From an uncultured Collinsella sp. (GTDB taxonomy: Bacteria > Actinomycetota > Coriobacteriia > Coriobacteriales > Coriobacteriaceae): 64,000 nt of DNA. The translations under genes were made by a program, and so were the position numbers. This document shows, in pieces, positions 52,669 through 61,370 of this stretch (position 1 is the stretch's first letter; every line of letters starts with the position of its first letter). The stretch is from assembly GCA_900757505.1 (NCBI GenBank), contig CAAEOE010000048.1, positions 33,612 to 97,611 of the forward strand. Reading direction: 5' to 3'. Under the pieces are notes generated by a model. It saw only the letters and a program-made list of their open reading frames with translations, made no database searches and was not told the origin of the DNA.

Positions 52669-53064
52669 CTATTTTGTCTCGTCGCCCTCCAGGAAGATTT
52701 TTCGGGTCACAAAGTTGTAGACCATGACAAGCGCGGTGGCGCAGATCTTGGCGATATTGGCCTCGAGTCCCAGGCCGGCGTTGAGCGCCAGCACGATGCC
52801 GTCGTTGAGCACCAAACCGATCACGGACAGCACGACAAAGATGATGAACTCGCGGCGGCGGCTCATGCCTTCCTTGTGCGCAAACACGTACTTCATGCTT
52901 GCGAGGTAGTTAAAGATGAGTGAGATGATAAAGCCGCTGGTGTTGGCGATTAGGATGTTGAGGCCCAGACCGTAGTGGAGCAGATTCATAATGCCAAAGT
53001 CGATAACCGTGGCAATGACACCGACGACGCCAAATTTCATGATCTGCGCAAGGAGCTTTTGCAT
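52669..53064 (-). CDS. GtrA-family membrane protein 2
   Basis: A 131-residue paralogue of the neighbouring GtrA protein, with four helices (FGVVGVIATVIDFGIMNLL, ILIANTSGFIISLIFNYLAS, FIIFVVLSVIGLVLNDGIVL, ICATALVMVYNFV) and the same EGMSRRREF loop. The start at 53064 (MQKLLAQIMKFG) has AAGGCAGG 5 nt upstream and gives a length like copy 1. A TTG 63 nt further upstream would add residues without family character. Only about 80 bp lie between it and fbp, so co-transcription with fbp is possible. Confidence 0.85.
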   Translation of the reverse strand: MQKLLAQIMKFGVVGVIATVIDFGIMNLLHYGLGLNILIANTSGFIISLIFNYLASMKYVFAHKEGMSRRREFIIFVVLSVIGLVLNDGIVLALNAGLGLEANIAKICATALVMVYNFVTRKIFLEGDETK

Positions 53065-53142
53065 GGTACCTGCCTTAGGGTGGCGCGGGGACGCCATGGG
53101 GATGACAAACTCAGCAAGTTTAGCCAATCCCCGCGGGTGGGG

Positions 53143-55059
53143 CTAGACGCGCTCTTCGATAGCACCGTTTCTATATGCATCGAGCAGCTGGCGCAGGTCC
53201 TGGATCTGGCTGCGAATTTTGGCGCCAGTATCGGTGTCGCTCACCATGCGGCGACGGTCCGCTTGGTCAAAACGGTTGGTCTCGCTCTCGATGTCCACGT
53301 TGCGCGTGAGTGCCTCGGCAACCGTCGTAAAGGCCCGGTGCGACTTGAGGCGGCAGCCGCGCGAGCTCGAGATGAGCGTATAGCCGGCGATACCCGTCTT
53401 GGGATGGTAAGCGCGGCAGAAGCCGCCATCGATGACCAGCAGCTTGCCGTTGGCGCGGATGGGCTGCTCGCCCTTGGTGGTTTTAACGGGCGTGTGGCCG
53501 TTGATGATGTGGCCGGTCGGCGAACATGCCATGGGCGCGACGCCAAACTCGCGCATGATGTCGTCGCAGACCGAGGGCGACTTGGTAAGCGTAAAGTACG
53601 GGTCCATCGGCTCGACCCAGGTGCTCTTATCGGCGATATAGGCGCGCTCAAAGGTACGCACCAGGCGTCCGCTGGCGGGTGAATTGAAGCCAATCCACAG
53701 GTACCACATCCAGTCGAGGGCATCGCGGTCGCCCACGCGCCACGCGCGGCGGGCGATGTGGTCGCAAAAATCGAGATAATCGCGGCCGGCGTGCCAGGTG
53801 CCCAGGCAGTTCATGCTGCTAAAGGTGCCGTCTTCGTTGAGCGGAACGCAGCCGTGGAAGAGCAGGTTGCCGTTGGCGACCTTGTACATCGAGCCGTGGG
53901 AATAGAGGAAATCGATATGGCGATGCAGGTGATCGGCGGTGACAAACTCGGACACGAGCTTGTCGATGATGTGCTGCTCCTGAGACGTGAGCGTATAGGG
54001 GTCCGCCGGGTCGACGGTGGGGAAGTCGTTGGTCGTGAGCGGCCACACGCTGCCGTCGGCGAGCGTGACCGTGCCGGTGCCGTGCTCGATCTTGTCGAGT
54101 AACAGGCGGTCGGTCATATCGAACTCGGGGTGGCGCTGGATAATCTGGCCCTCGAGCTTAAAGAGCAGCACGTTGATGGCCTTGATCAGCGGGGTGATGG
54201 ACTCACCGGCGGTGTAGGTGGCATCGGCAAAGGCGACAAGCTCACGCAGCGAGATGCCGTAGTCGTTCTCCAGGATCTCGTAGTTGTCGTAGCGTAGGTT
54301 GTTGCGCAACACCGTGGCGATGCAGGCGGGCTCACCGGCCGTAGCGCCCATCCATAGCAGGTCGTGGTTGCCCCACTGGATGTCGAGTGAATGGTAGGTG
54401 AGCAGGCGGTCCATAATCTTGGCAGCGCCGCCGCCGCGGTCGAAGATGTCGCCCACCAGGTGCAGGTGGTCGACGGCCAGGCGCTTGATGAGCGAGGCGA
54501 GCGACTCGATAAAGTCGTCGGCGCTGGCGGTCTCCAGGATGGACTCCACGATGCGCTCGTGATAGCGCACGCGATAGTTGTTCTCGTCCGGGTGCGTGTG
54601 CAACAACTCGTCGATGATGTAGGCGTAGTCGCGCGGGATGGCCTTACGCACCTTGGAGCGCGTGTAGCGGCTTGAAAGTGAGCGAGCGACCATGATGAGC
54701 TGGTCAAGCATCGTCTTATACCAGGTTGGCGAGTCCTCGCGCCGGCTGCGGACCAGGTCGATCTTCTCGCGCGGGTAGTAGATGAGCGTACACAGCTCGC
54801 CCTTTTCGTCAAAGGAGAGCGTGTCGCCAAAGATCTCGTCGACATGTTCGCGCACGACGCCCGAGCAGTTGTTGAGGATGTGCATAAAGGCTTCGTACTC
54901 GCCATGCACGTCGCTCATAAAATGCTCGGTGCCTTTGGGTAGGTTGAGGATGGCCGAGAGATTGATGATCTCGGTAAACGCGGATTGCTCGGTGGGAAAC
55001 TGTCTCGACAGCAGGCGCAGATACTTAAAGTCTTGCGGATTGCGATCGAATGCGACCAT
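53143..55059 (-). CDS. fbp: Fructose-1,6-bisphosphatase, class III
   Basis: A 638-residue metal-dependent phosphatase of the Firmicutes-type (class III) FBPase family, catalysing the gluconeogenic step to fructose 6-phosphate. The metallophosphatase motifs are SDVHGEYEAF, VGDIFDRGGG, GNHDLLWMGA and INGHTPVKT, with the late NGKLLVIDGGF. The length is normal. The start at 55059 (MVAFDRNPQDF) follows GGAAGGTG. An upstream in-frame ATG at 55104 lacks a site. It is divergent from the degV gene across 320 bp. Confidence 0.95.
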   Translation of the reverse strand: MVAFDRNPQDFKYLRLLSRQFPTEQSAFTEIINLSAILNLPKGTEHFMSDVHGEYEAFMHILNNCSGVVREHVDEIFGDTLSFDEKGELCTLIYYPREKIDLVRSRREDSPTWYKTMLDQLIMVARSLSSRYTRSKVRKAIPRDYAYIIDELLHTHPDENNYRVRYHERIVESILETASADDFIESLASLIKRLAVDHLHLVGDIFDRGGGAAKIMDRLLTYHSLDIQWGNHDLLWMGATAGEPACIATVLRNNLRYDNYEILENDYGISLRELVAFADATYTAGESITPLIKAINVLLFKLEGQIIQRHPEFDMTDRLLLDKIEHGTGTVTLADGSVWPLTTNDFPTVDPADPYTLTSQEQHIIDKLVSEFVTADHLHRHIDFLYSHGSMYKVANGNLLFHGCVPLNEDGTFSSMNCLGTWHAGRDYLDFCDHIARRAWRVGDRDALDWMWYLWIGFNSPASGRLVRTFERAYIADKSTWVEPMDPYFTLTKSPSVCDDIMREFGVAPMACSPTGHIINGHTPVKTTKGEQPIRANGKLLVIDGGFCRAYHPKTGIAGYTLISSSRGCRLKSHRAFTTVAEALTRNVDIESETNRFDQADRRRMVSDTDTGAKIRSQIQDLRQLLDAYRNGAIEERV

Positions 55060-55379
55060 GAAACACCTTCCGATGGGGCTGGTAAAACTGATAAACAGCG
55101 TCAAACGTTTATCAGTATGCGCCGCTTTTGTTTCGATTTTGCGCCAGCGGCTGAATTGTCGGCTGAACGGTTTGGTAAATCGATTTAGTTGAGGTAGATA
55201 TGGTGGTTGGGTGGAGACGACAGAGGGTGTTTTCTCAGATATTTATGCGTGGGGCCGGTGGAGACGATGGTGGTAAAGATGTTCACTATTTTTGGTTCGA
55301 TTTGGTAAATAGTGGACATATGTACCGCATGTAGGCTCACTGTGCGATAATTTGCGCAGCAATGAGTAAGGAGCCTCAT
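55060..55379. other. Divergent intergenic region fbp / degV
   Basis: There is no gene in these 320 bp. The sequence TTTGGTAAAT appears near 55171 and 55302, in similar contexts. The palindrome at 55279-55319 and a GATAAT box (55346-55351) are probably the degV promoter. Confidence 0.5.
55279..55319. promoter_or_regulatory. 13-bp inverted repeat in front of the degV promoter
   Basis: ATGTTCACTATTT (55279-55291) and AAATAGTGGACAT (55307-55319) match inverted in 12 of 13 positions. It sits 27 bp upstream of GATAAT, a position typical of an activator or repressor site. Confidence 0.55.
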
Positions 55380-56270
55380 ATGAGTGATTTTGTCCTGACC
55401 TGTGAATCCGCCGCCGACCGAACCCGTGAGTTCTTTGCGTCGCGCAATATCCCTGTCGTGTGTTTTCATTACGAGATCGACGATGTTGTCTATACGGACG
55501 ATCTGTATCAGTCGATTACGCCGGACAAGTTTTTTGCCCAGATTGCCGCGGGCGCCATGCCCAAGACGTCTCAGGTGAGCGTGGGTGAGTACGAGGAGTT
55601 TTGGGAGCCGTTTGTTGCCGAGGGTAAAGACGTGCTGCACCTGACGTTGTCGTCGGGTATTTCGGGCACGTATGGATCGGCCTGCGTCGCGGCGCAGATG
55701 CTTGCGGATCGCTATCCCCAGGGCGGCAAGGTACGCGTCATCGATTCGCTGGGGGCGTCTTCGGGCTTTGGTCTGTTGCTGGAATATGCCGCCGACGTGC
55801 GCGATAGCGGGGCTTCACTCGACGAGACGGCCGCTTGGATCGAGGAGCATAAACTCAACCTGCACCACTGGTTCTTCTCGACCGATCTGTCGAGCTACCT
55901 GCGCGGCGGTCGCATTTCGGCCGCGAGCGCGATCATCGGCACGGCGCTCAAGATTTGCCCGCTTATGACGGTCGATTGCGAAGGTAAGCTGTCGCCACGT
56001 GAGAAGATTCGCACTAAGAAGCGAGCGATTTCCGAGATGGCTAAGACCATGATGGCACACGTACAGGACGGTGCAGATTATTCGGGTAAGTGCATCATGT
56101 CGCAGTCGGCGTGCCGCGAGGATGCCGAGGCGGTCGCGGCGCTGATTGAGGAACAGGTTCCGCAGCTTAAAGGCAAGATTGAGATCAATGACATCGGTAC
56201 TCTGATTGGCTCGCATACCGGACCTGGTACGGTGGCGCTCTTCTTTATGGGCGACAAGCGCGTGGATTAA
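55380..56270 (+). CDS. DegV-family fatty-acid-binding protein
   Basis: A 296-residue cytosolic protein. The family hallmarks are TSQVSVGEYEEFW, LTLSSGISGTYGSA (carboxylate-binding Ser), RGGRISAASAIIGTALKICPLMTVDCEGKL, and SHTGPGTVALFFMG. DegV/FakB proteins bind a fatty acid and present it to the FakA kinase. No fakA is in the window. ATG 55380 has TAAGGAG 6 nt upstream; an ATG at 55362 is in frame but without a site. Confidence 0.92.
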   Translation: MSDFVLTCESAADRTREFFASRNIPVVCFHYEIDDVVYTDDLYQSITPDKFFAQIAAGAMPKTSQVSVGEYEEFWEPFVAEGKDVLHLTLSSGISGTYGSACVAAQMLADRYPQGGKVRVIDSLGASSGFGLLLEYAADVRDSGASLDETAAWIEEHKLNLHHWFFSTDLSSYLRGGRISAASAIIGTALKICPLMTVDCEGKLSPREKIRTKKRAISEMAKTMMAHVQDGADYSGKCIMSQSACREDAEAVAALIEEQVPQLKGKIEINDIGTLIGSHTGPGTVALFFMGDKRVD

Positions 56271-56311
56271 TTTGCCCCATCACGTCGCTGCATGATTGCT
56301 CAAACGAAAAC

Positions 56312-56345
56312 GGCCCGCCTCACGTTTGTGGAGCGGGCCTTGCTG
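56312..56345. terminator. Bidirectional terminator between degV and the TIM-barrel-like gene
   Basis: GGCCCGC (56312-56318) with GCGGGCC (56333-56339), extended inside by a CAC/GTG pair. GTTTTCGTTT follows on the minus strand and TTGCTGTT on the plus strand. Confidence 0.7.
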
Positions 56346-56351
56346 TTGCGG

Positions 56352-57443
56352 CTAGCGTTTCTTTCCGCGGAAGAAGAAGCCGTGCAGTGACGGCTTGAGG
56401 CCGCGGTTGGCGCGATGCTCCTCGACGCGCTCGTGGATCGAAGCGACGCGCTCGATGACTTCGTCGGGAATCGGCACGTCGGGATTCATGTTCTCGACTT
56501 GGCTGACCTCGGCGGCGGCGACCTGGTCGATAATGGGCACGTCGTCGCGCGAGATGACAGGTGTGGCGTCTTCCTTCATCTTGCGATAACGCTGCATCAT
56601 GTCGGTCTGTAGCTGCTGGGCCGAAGGCGGCGTCCAGATGATGGCGTTGGCGCCGGCGGCGATGGTTTCACGGATGCTCTCTGGCGTCTTGCCGCCCGGC
56701 GCGATGAGCGGCAGGTTGGGATAGTGCTCGCGCAGCTCGCGTAGGACCTGGGGCGTGTTCTTGCCGGCGGCGATGTTGAGAATCTTGGCGCCGGCGCGCA
56801 CCTTGGCGTGGGCATCGTCGTCGCAGCGAACGACCGTGGCGATGACGGGGATGTCGGCGATGTTGGTGATGTGCTCTACCATCTCGGCAGTAGCGGGGGA
56901 GTTGACCACGCAGCCCGCCGCGCCCTGCATCTCGGAGACGGCTGCCATCTGCACGGAGCGCTTACCGGTCGTAGTTCCGCCGCCCACGCCTACAAAGACC
57001 GGGCACTCGGCGACGGTCAGCAGCGCTTGCGTAATGGCGGGCTGCGGCGTGAAAGGGGAGACCGCAAAGACGGCATCGGCGTTGGAGTTGCGGATAACCG
57101 CGACGTCGGTGGTGTAAATGAGCGACTTGATGCGTCGGCCGAAGAGCGTAAAGCCGCTGGCCTCCTCGATCTCGTCGGGCATGCGAAGGGCCGCCTTGCG
57201 CAAACGCCCGTCGATGGGCAGCGGCTCCATGGGGAGCAGTCCGTTGGGGGTCATGGCTACCTGGGGCTCGGTGAACTCGTCTGCGAGCTCGACCTCGGAG
57301 AAATCGACCGAGGCGACGATGTCCTCGTGAACCTCGGCGGGTACATCGATGGGAGCTTGGTCGTTTGCCGCGGCAGGCGTGTCGAAGGAGCTGGTGCCGA
57401 CGAAGGCGTCGACGCGCTCATTTAGATCGTTGAGGGTATCCAT
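56352..57443 (-). CDS. Putative TIM-barrel protein of unknown function
   Basis: A 363-residue protein. Residues ~105-290 show a repeating beta-alpha pattern: DVAVIRNSNADAVFAVSPF, CPVFVGVGGGTTTGKRSVQMA, AAGCVVNSPATAEMVEHI, IPVIATVVRCDDDAHAKVRAGAKILNIAAGKNTP, LPLIAPGGKTPESIRETIAAGANAIIWTPP. The glycine-rich ends of late strands resemble phosphate-binding TIM barrels, but I cannot name the enzyme. The first 60 residues are acidic and disordered, and the C-terminus is a basic tail GFFFRGKKR. There is no signal or membrane segment. It stands alone, with a weak ribosome site. Confidence 0.65.
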   Translation of the reverse strand: MDTLNDLNERVDAFVGTSSFDTPAAANDQAPIDVPAEVHEDIVASVDFSEVELADEFTEPQVAMTPNGLLPMEPLPIDGRLRKAALRMPDEIEEASGFTLFGRRIKSLIYTTDVAVIRNSNADAVFAVSPFTPQPAITQALLTVAECPVFVGVGGGTTTGKRSVQMAAVSEMQGAAGCVVNSPATAEMVEHITNIADIPVIATVVRCDDDAHAKVRAGAKILNIAAGKNTPQVLRELREHYPNLPLIAPGGKTPESIRETIAAGANAIIWTPPSAQQLQTDMMQRYRKMKEDATPVISRDDVPIIDQVAAAEVSQVENMNPDVPIPDEVIERVASIHERVEEHRANRGLKPSLHGFFFRGKKR

Positions 57444-57634
57444 GGAGTCTCGATTCTATGTGATGACGGCCGGCGCGATGCAGCCGGAATTGCGAATGCT
57501 AAATCGTTTGACGAGTTGATTTTTCCCCGCCGTGCCATCCGTTAGACCGAAGGGCAGGCGAACGTGAAGGAGCTGTGGTGGCGGGGATCGAGGTGCTATC
57601 TTGAAAGTCCCGTTTAAAAGAGAGGTGACGCGGT

Positions 57635-57805
57635 ATGGAATTGACAGCAATGTTTGGCTCGATTGGCCTGTGTGTGGGCGCAATCGTTGCCACCGCGGTC
57701 ATCTACTTTGTGGTCACGGCCATTAAGGGCAAAAGGGCCGAACGCAAGGAGCGCACGATGCTTAAACAGCATCGCGACCAGAAGGGCAAACGCGCACGGA
57801 GATAG
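57635..57805 (+). CDS. Small single-pass membrane protein (56 residues)
   Basis: A short but convincing gene. GAGAGGTG (57620-57627) is 7 nt before ATG 57635. The protein has one membrane helix (MFGSIGLCVGAIVATAVIYF, residues 6-25, and on to VVTAI) and a strongly basic cytosolic tail (KGKRAERKERTMLKQHRDQK, ending RARR). A TATCTT -10-like box lies near 57597. The pattern of helix plus basic tail is common in small regulatory or membrane-complex proteins. It converges with the RNA methyltransferase gene, 24 bp apart. Confidence 0.65.
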   Translation: MELTAMFGSIGLCVGAIVATAVIYFVVTAIKGKRAERKERTMLKQHRDQKGKRARR

Positions 57806-57829
57806 CTTGTTGAGTTTTGGATCCGTGCG

Positions 57830-58933
57830 CTAGCTGCGTTTTCGGATCAGGGCAATGTAGAAGCCCTCAAAGTCGCGGCTAGGCGGAATGGTCAGCGTAC
57901 CGGGCATACCGTTGGCGACGGCCGAGACATGGCCGGCAGCGATGGCCTCGGTGAGGGCGTTGCGCTCGATATGCGGCTCCTCGCCGGCATCCTGGGCGCG
58001 ACGCGTTTCACTTTCGCTCGGTGTGCCGTCGAGGGGGATAAGCTCGCAATCCATGTGCTTGTCGAGGGCCTCTTGCAGGGCGTCCTCGTTTTCCTGCGGC
58101 ATGATCGAACAGGTGGAATAGACGAGCGTGCCGCCCGGTTTGAGGGCTCCCATGGCGCGGTCCAGAAGTGCTCGCTGCGAGCGGGCGCACTTGTTCAGCA
58201 ACTGCTCGGTGAGGCCGCGCAGGCTTTTCTCGTTGCCACTGATGACGGTGCCCGTGCCGGTGCAGGGAGCGTCGAGCAGGATGCGGTCAAAGCGGAAGAA
58301 CTCGTCGAGCTCGCGTGCGTCGATGCGCATGACGGGCACGTTTTTGGCACCTTGGCGGTGGAGGTTGGACTCAAGCTTTTCGGCGCGGGGAATGCTCATC
58401 TCGCAGGCCGTGAGGTGTGCCTGGCCCTGGGTGAGGGCGGCGATCTGCGTCGTCTTGCCGCCAGGGGCTGCGCACATGTCCAGGATGTCCTCGCCTGCCT
58501 GGGCGCCCAGGACCAACGGCGGCATCATGGACGACAGGCTCTGCAGATAGATCTTGCCGTCGCGGTAGATGTCGAGATCCCACAGATCGGAAACCTGGGC
58601 CTCGGGCAGGATAAAGGCGTCCGGGTACCAGGCGACGGGGTTGTGGGCGATGCCAGCGGCATCGAGCGCCGCAGCGATGTCCTCGGCGGTTGCCTTGAGC
58701 GTGTTGGCGCGCAGCGTGACCGGGCGTGCGGCTGCGGCGCCAAAGCCCTCGATCATGAGCTCGGCATCGGCGGGCGCATAGGCGCCGGCGACCGTGTCGA
58801 CCATAAAGCGCGGCAGGTCGGCGGCGCAGGGAAGGGCGGCAAGCTGGTCGGAAAGCTCGGTGGCAGCAAACTGCCTAAGCTTGAGCTCGGGCTTGACCTG
58901 CTTTTTCTGCTTACGACGACGCGGCTTGGACAT
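57830..58933 (-). CDS. RsmB/RsmF-type rRNA m5C methyltransferase
   Basis: A 367-residue SAM-dependent NOL1/NOP2/Sun-family enzyme making 5-methylcytosine in RNA, probably 16S rRNA. SAM motif I is DILDMCAAPGGKTTQIAAL. Both catalytic cysteines are present: LDAPCTGTGT (motif IV) and YSTCSIMPQENE (motif VI). The basic start KPRRRKQKKQVKPELK suits RNA binding. It is shorter than E. coli RsmF and lacks a long C-terminal RNA domain. RsmB/RsmF cannot be told apart without alignment. The promoter region upstream holds the palindrome B element. Confidence 0.88.
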   Translation of the reverse strand: MSKPRRRKQKKQVKPELKLRQFAATELSDQLAALPCAADLPRFMVDTVAGAYAPADAELMIEGFGAAAARPVTLRANTLKATAEDIAAALDAAGIAHNPVAWYPDAFILPEAQVSDLWDLDIYRDGKIYLQSLSSMMPPLVLGAQAGEDILDMCAAPGGKTTQIAALTQGQAHLTACEMSIPRAEKLESNLHRQGAKNVPVMRIDARELDEFFRFDRILLDAPCTGTGTVISGNEKSLRGLTEQLLNKCARSQRALLDRAMGALKPGGTLVYSTCSIMPQENEDALQEALDKHMDCELIPLDGTPSESETRRAQDAGEEPHIERNALTEAIAAGHVSAVANGMPGTLTIPPSRDFEGFYIALIRKRS

Positions 58934-58952
58934 CCGTCTTTCCTTCCACCTA

Positions 58953-59061
58953 AATGATTATTCTGGGACGGGGAAAAAAATCATTCCATGACCCCCGTCA
59001 CAAAAGACTGTACTGTGGCGCCCGGGAATGATTTTTTAATCCCCGTCCCAGAATAATCATT
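58953..59061. repeat. Palindrome element B: near-perfect 35-bp arms
   Basis: The outer arms, 58953-58974 and 59040-59061 (22 bp), are perfect. An inner stem of 13 bp follows (58975-58987 with 59025-59037), leaving a 37-nt loop. Each inner arm has an A/T run. It lies between metG and the rRNA methyltransferase (both minus). The transcript of metG would form a very stable hairpin followed by TTTTTTT inside the arm, so it may also terminate metG. No gene is inside. Confidence 0.85.
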
Positions 59062-59087
59062 CCCGGGCGCGTTGCTGCAGGCGTGCT

Positions 59088-61238
59088 TTAGTACTGGCTC
59101 TCGTGCTTGCTGAAGAAGTCGAAGCGCGGGGGCAGCGGCTTCACGCGGTGCTCGCCGGGCTTCTCGCCCAGGCTCTCCACAAACTCGTCCGTGGAGGCAA
59201 AGATGTTATCCCAGCTAAAGAAGGCGACCGGATCGACGTCGAAGTACTCGCAGATGAGCTCACAGCCGGCCGGGACGATGCCGTGCATCAGCACGGTCGC
59301 TACGCGCAGCTCGGTAAAGGCGTCGACGAGGGCCTGCGTCATGGCGGCGTTGGCCGGCTCGCCCTCGAGCTTGTTGGCGGCCTTGGAGGCATCGCTCCAG
59401 CGCTTGTTGGCGGCGCGCAGGTAGTCGTCGCACACAGCGAGCGCTCGGTGCGTCTCGAACTTGTACATGGCCTGCTCAAAGGCGAGGGCTGCCTGCTGGG
59501 CGGCTTCGACCACGGTGTCAGAAGCGGCACCGGCGGGGATGCAACCGTTGCGATAGGGGCTCTCGTCGCCCTCCTTGATGGCGACGCCGTAGAAGCAGCT
59601 GCGGGCCAGGCGGTTGAAGACGCCGGTTAGCAGCGCGCTCTCCTTAAGGGCCGGGTCGATAACGCGCTTGTCGTCGCAGGCACGCACCTCGTTGCCGTCC
59701 TTGTCCTTGCCGGTCACGCGCGTGTCGTATGCCTTGGGGCTAAAGCTCACCGGCTTCTCGGACAGGCCGAGCGACAGCCAATGCGCGCGCATCTGCTCGC
59801 AGGTGTAGTGGTTGAGCAGGTCGTCTGCCGGCGGGGGAGGCGTCTGCGAGGACGAGCTGGCCTTTTTGCCCATGTAGAGCAGGTGGTAGCAGGCGCTGAC
59901 GGTGCTCTGCGTGAGGTTCCAGCCCAGGGCCTCCCACATGGCGGTCTGCGCGATGCAGTAGAAGTAGATGTTGTCCTGACCGATAAACTGGTAAATCTGA
60001 GCGTCGTCAGAGCACCACCAGTCGCGCCAGTCGAGCGAGCTGTGCTGGTAGGTGGGCGCGGGGACCTGCGTGGAGTCGGCAGCGGGCTCGCCCATGAGGA
60101 CGGCATCCTGGGCGGCGACGCCCTCGGTCACGCCGGCGGCCTTGGCATCGCGCGCGAGCACGGTACGCGTATAGCTGATGGGCGCCCACAGGCTCTCGGG
60201 CCAGCACCAGCAGGTGACGTCGGAGACGCCATCGACCTCGGGCACCGGAACGCCCCAGTCGATGTTGCCGGTGATGCGGAAGGGCACGAGCGCCTTGCCG
60301 CTGCGGAAGCGCACACCACCGTTGGCGAGCACTGCGTGGGCGTCGTCGCGCTCCTTCCAGCTGGGGAAGGTGACGGTAAAGCTGCTCTTGTTGCCCTCGG
60401 GCTCCAGCACGGTGTGCTCGGGAAGCTGATCCTCGACGGCATCAAAGGCCTCGCGGAACTTGTTCTGGATGTAGAGCTGAGCCGGCAGCAGCCACTCCTC
60501 CATGGTCTTGGAGACCACGGAGCGAACCTGCGGGTTCTGGGCGAGCTTGGCGGTATAGGTCTTCATAAAGTCGAGGTAGGCCGGCAGGTCGAAGTAGAGG
60601 TTGTCGACCGGGCGCAGCTCGGGCACCTCGCCGGTGAGCTGGCTCTTGGGCGCGATGAGCTCCTCGGGCTCAAACTGGTGACCCAGGTCGCACTCGTCGG
60701 CATAGGCTTTCTCGGACTTGCAGCCCTGGATGGGGCAGCGGCCGATCACCTGGCGGCCGTTGAGGAACGTGCCGGCCTTGACATCGTAGAACTGCAGCGT
60801 GGAGCGCTTGGAGATGGTGCCCTGCTCGTGCAGGCGCTCGATAATCTCGGCGGTTACCTCGTTGTGAATCTGCGCAGCCGGCTCAAGTCCCGAGCCGCCG
60901 TAGATATCGCAGCTGATGTTGTAGTTGTTGAGGGTCGCGGCCTGGCGGGAGTGATTGGACTCGACATACTCGCCGATGGACTTGTCGTAGCCCTCGTTCT
61001 CCTTGAGCTTGCGGTAGCTCTCCATGATGGGCGAGCCGTAGCAGTCGGTGCCCGAGGTGAAGATGACGTTCTCGCGGCCCAGACGGTCGCGCAGGAAGCG
61101 GGCGAAGAAGTCGGCAGGGACAAAGACGCCGCCAACGTGGCCAAAGTGAAGGCCCTTGTTGCCATAGGGCTCGCCGGCGGTAACGATGGCGCGGCGAGGC
61201 CAGCTGGGACGGTCGTTCATGGAGTATTTGGATGCCAT
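59088..61238 (-). CDS. metG: Methionyl-tRNA synthetase with divergent KMSKS loop
   Basis: A 716-residue class I aminoacyl-tRNA synthetase with MetRS architecture. The HIGH-type motif is GLHFGHVGG near the N-terminus (AGEPYGNKGLHFGH). A CP domain holds a modified zinc site (CPIQGC ... DECDLGH). WCWPESLWAPISY and GQDNIYFYCI follow. At the KMSKS position (about residue 457) the sequence is GKKASSSSQTPPPP, far from the usual GxKMSKSxGN. A helical anticodon-binding domain ends the protein. ATG 61238 has AAGGAG close upstream; the frame is open further but without a site. It may be the sole MetRS with relaxed motif 2, or a paralogue of altered specificity. Confidence 0.8.
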   Translation of the reverse strand: MASKYSMNDRPSWPRRAIVTAGEPYGNKGLHFGHVGGVFVPADFFARFLRDRLGRENVIFTSGTDCYGSPIMESYRKLKENEGYDKSIGEYVESNHSRQAATLNNYNISCDIYGGSGLEPAAQIHNEVTAEIIERLHEQGTISKRSTLQFYDVKAGTFLNGRQVIGRCPIQGCKSEKAYADECDLGHQFEPEELIAPKSQLTGEVPELRPVDNLYFDLPAYLDFMKTYTAKLAQNPQVRSVVSKTMEEWLLPAQLYIQNKFREAFDAVEDQLPEHTVLEPEGNKSSFTVTFPSWKERDDAHAVLANGGVRFRSGKALVPFRITGNIDWGVPVPEVDGVSDVTCWCWPESLWAPISYTRTVLARDAKAAGVTEGVAAQDAVLMGEPAADSTQVPAPTYQHSSLDWRDWWCSDDAQIYQFIGQDNIYFYCIAQTAMWEALGWNLTQSTVSACYHLLYMGKKASSSSQTPPPPADDLLNHYTCEQMRAHWLSLGLSEKPVSFSPKAYDTRVTGKDKDGNEVRACDDKRVIDPALKESALLTGVFNRLARSCFYGVAIKEGDESPYRNGCIPAGAASDTVVEAAQQAALAFEQAMYKFETHRALAVCDDYLRAANKRWSDASKAANKLEGEPANAAMTQALVDAFTELRVATVLMHGIVPAGCELICEYFDVDPVAFFSWDNIFASTDEFVESLGEKPGEHRVKPLPPRFDFFSKHESQY

Positions 61239-61370
61239 GGGACTCCTTCGCATATGGTGAGAGCGCAGTCGGGCGTGGGGCTCGGCGGCGCGGTGGTCAA
61301 TTCGTGCATATCGTTCGACATTATCGCACATGCGGACGGGTACGTGGCAGGGGCGCTATCCTAAGATGCT

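Noticed and set aside
59781..61364. A 527-codon plus-strand frame opposite metG
   Set aside because: Antisense shadow of the methionyl-tRNA synthetase; Leu/Gly/Val/Asp-rich with no recognisable domain.
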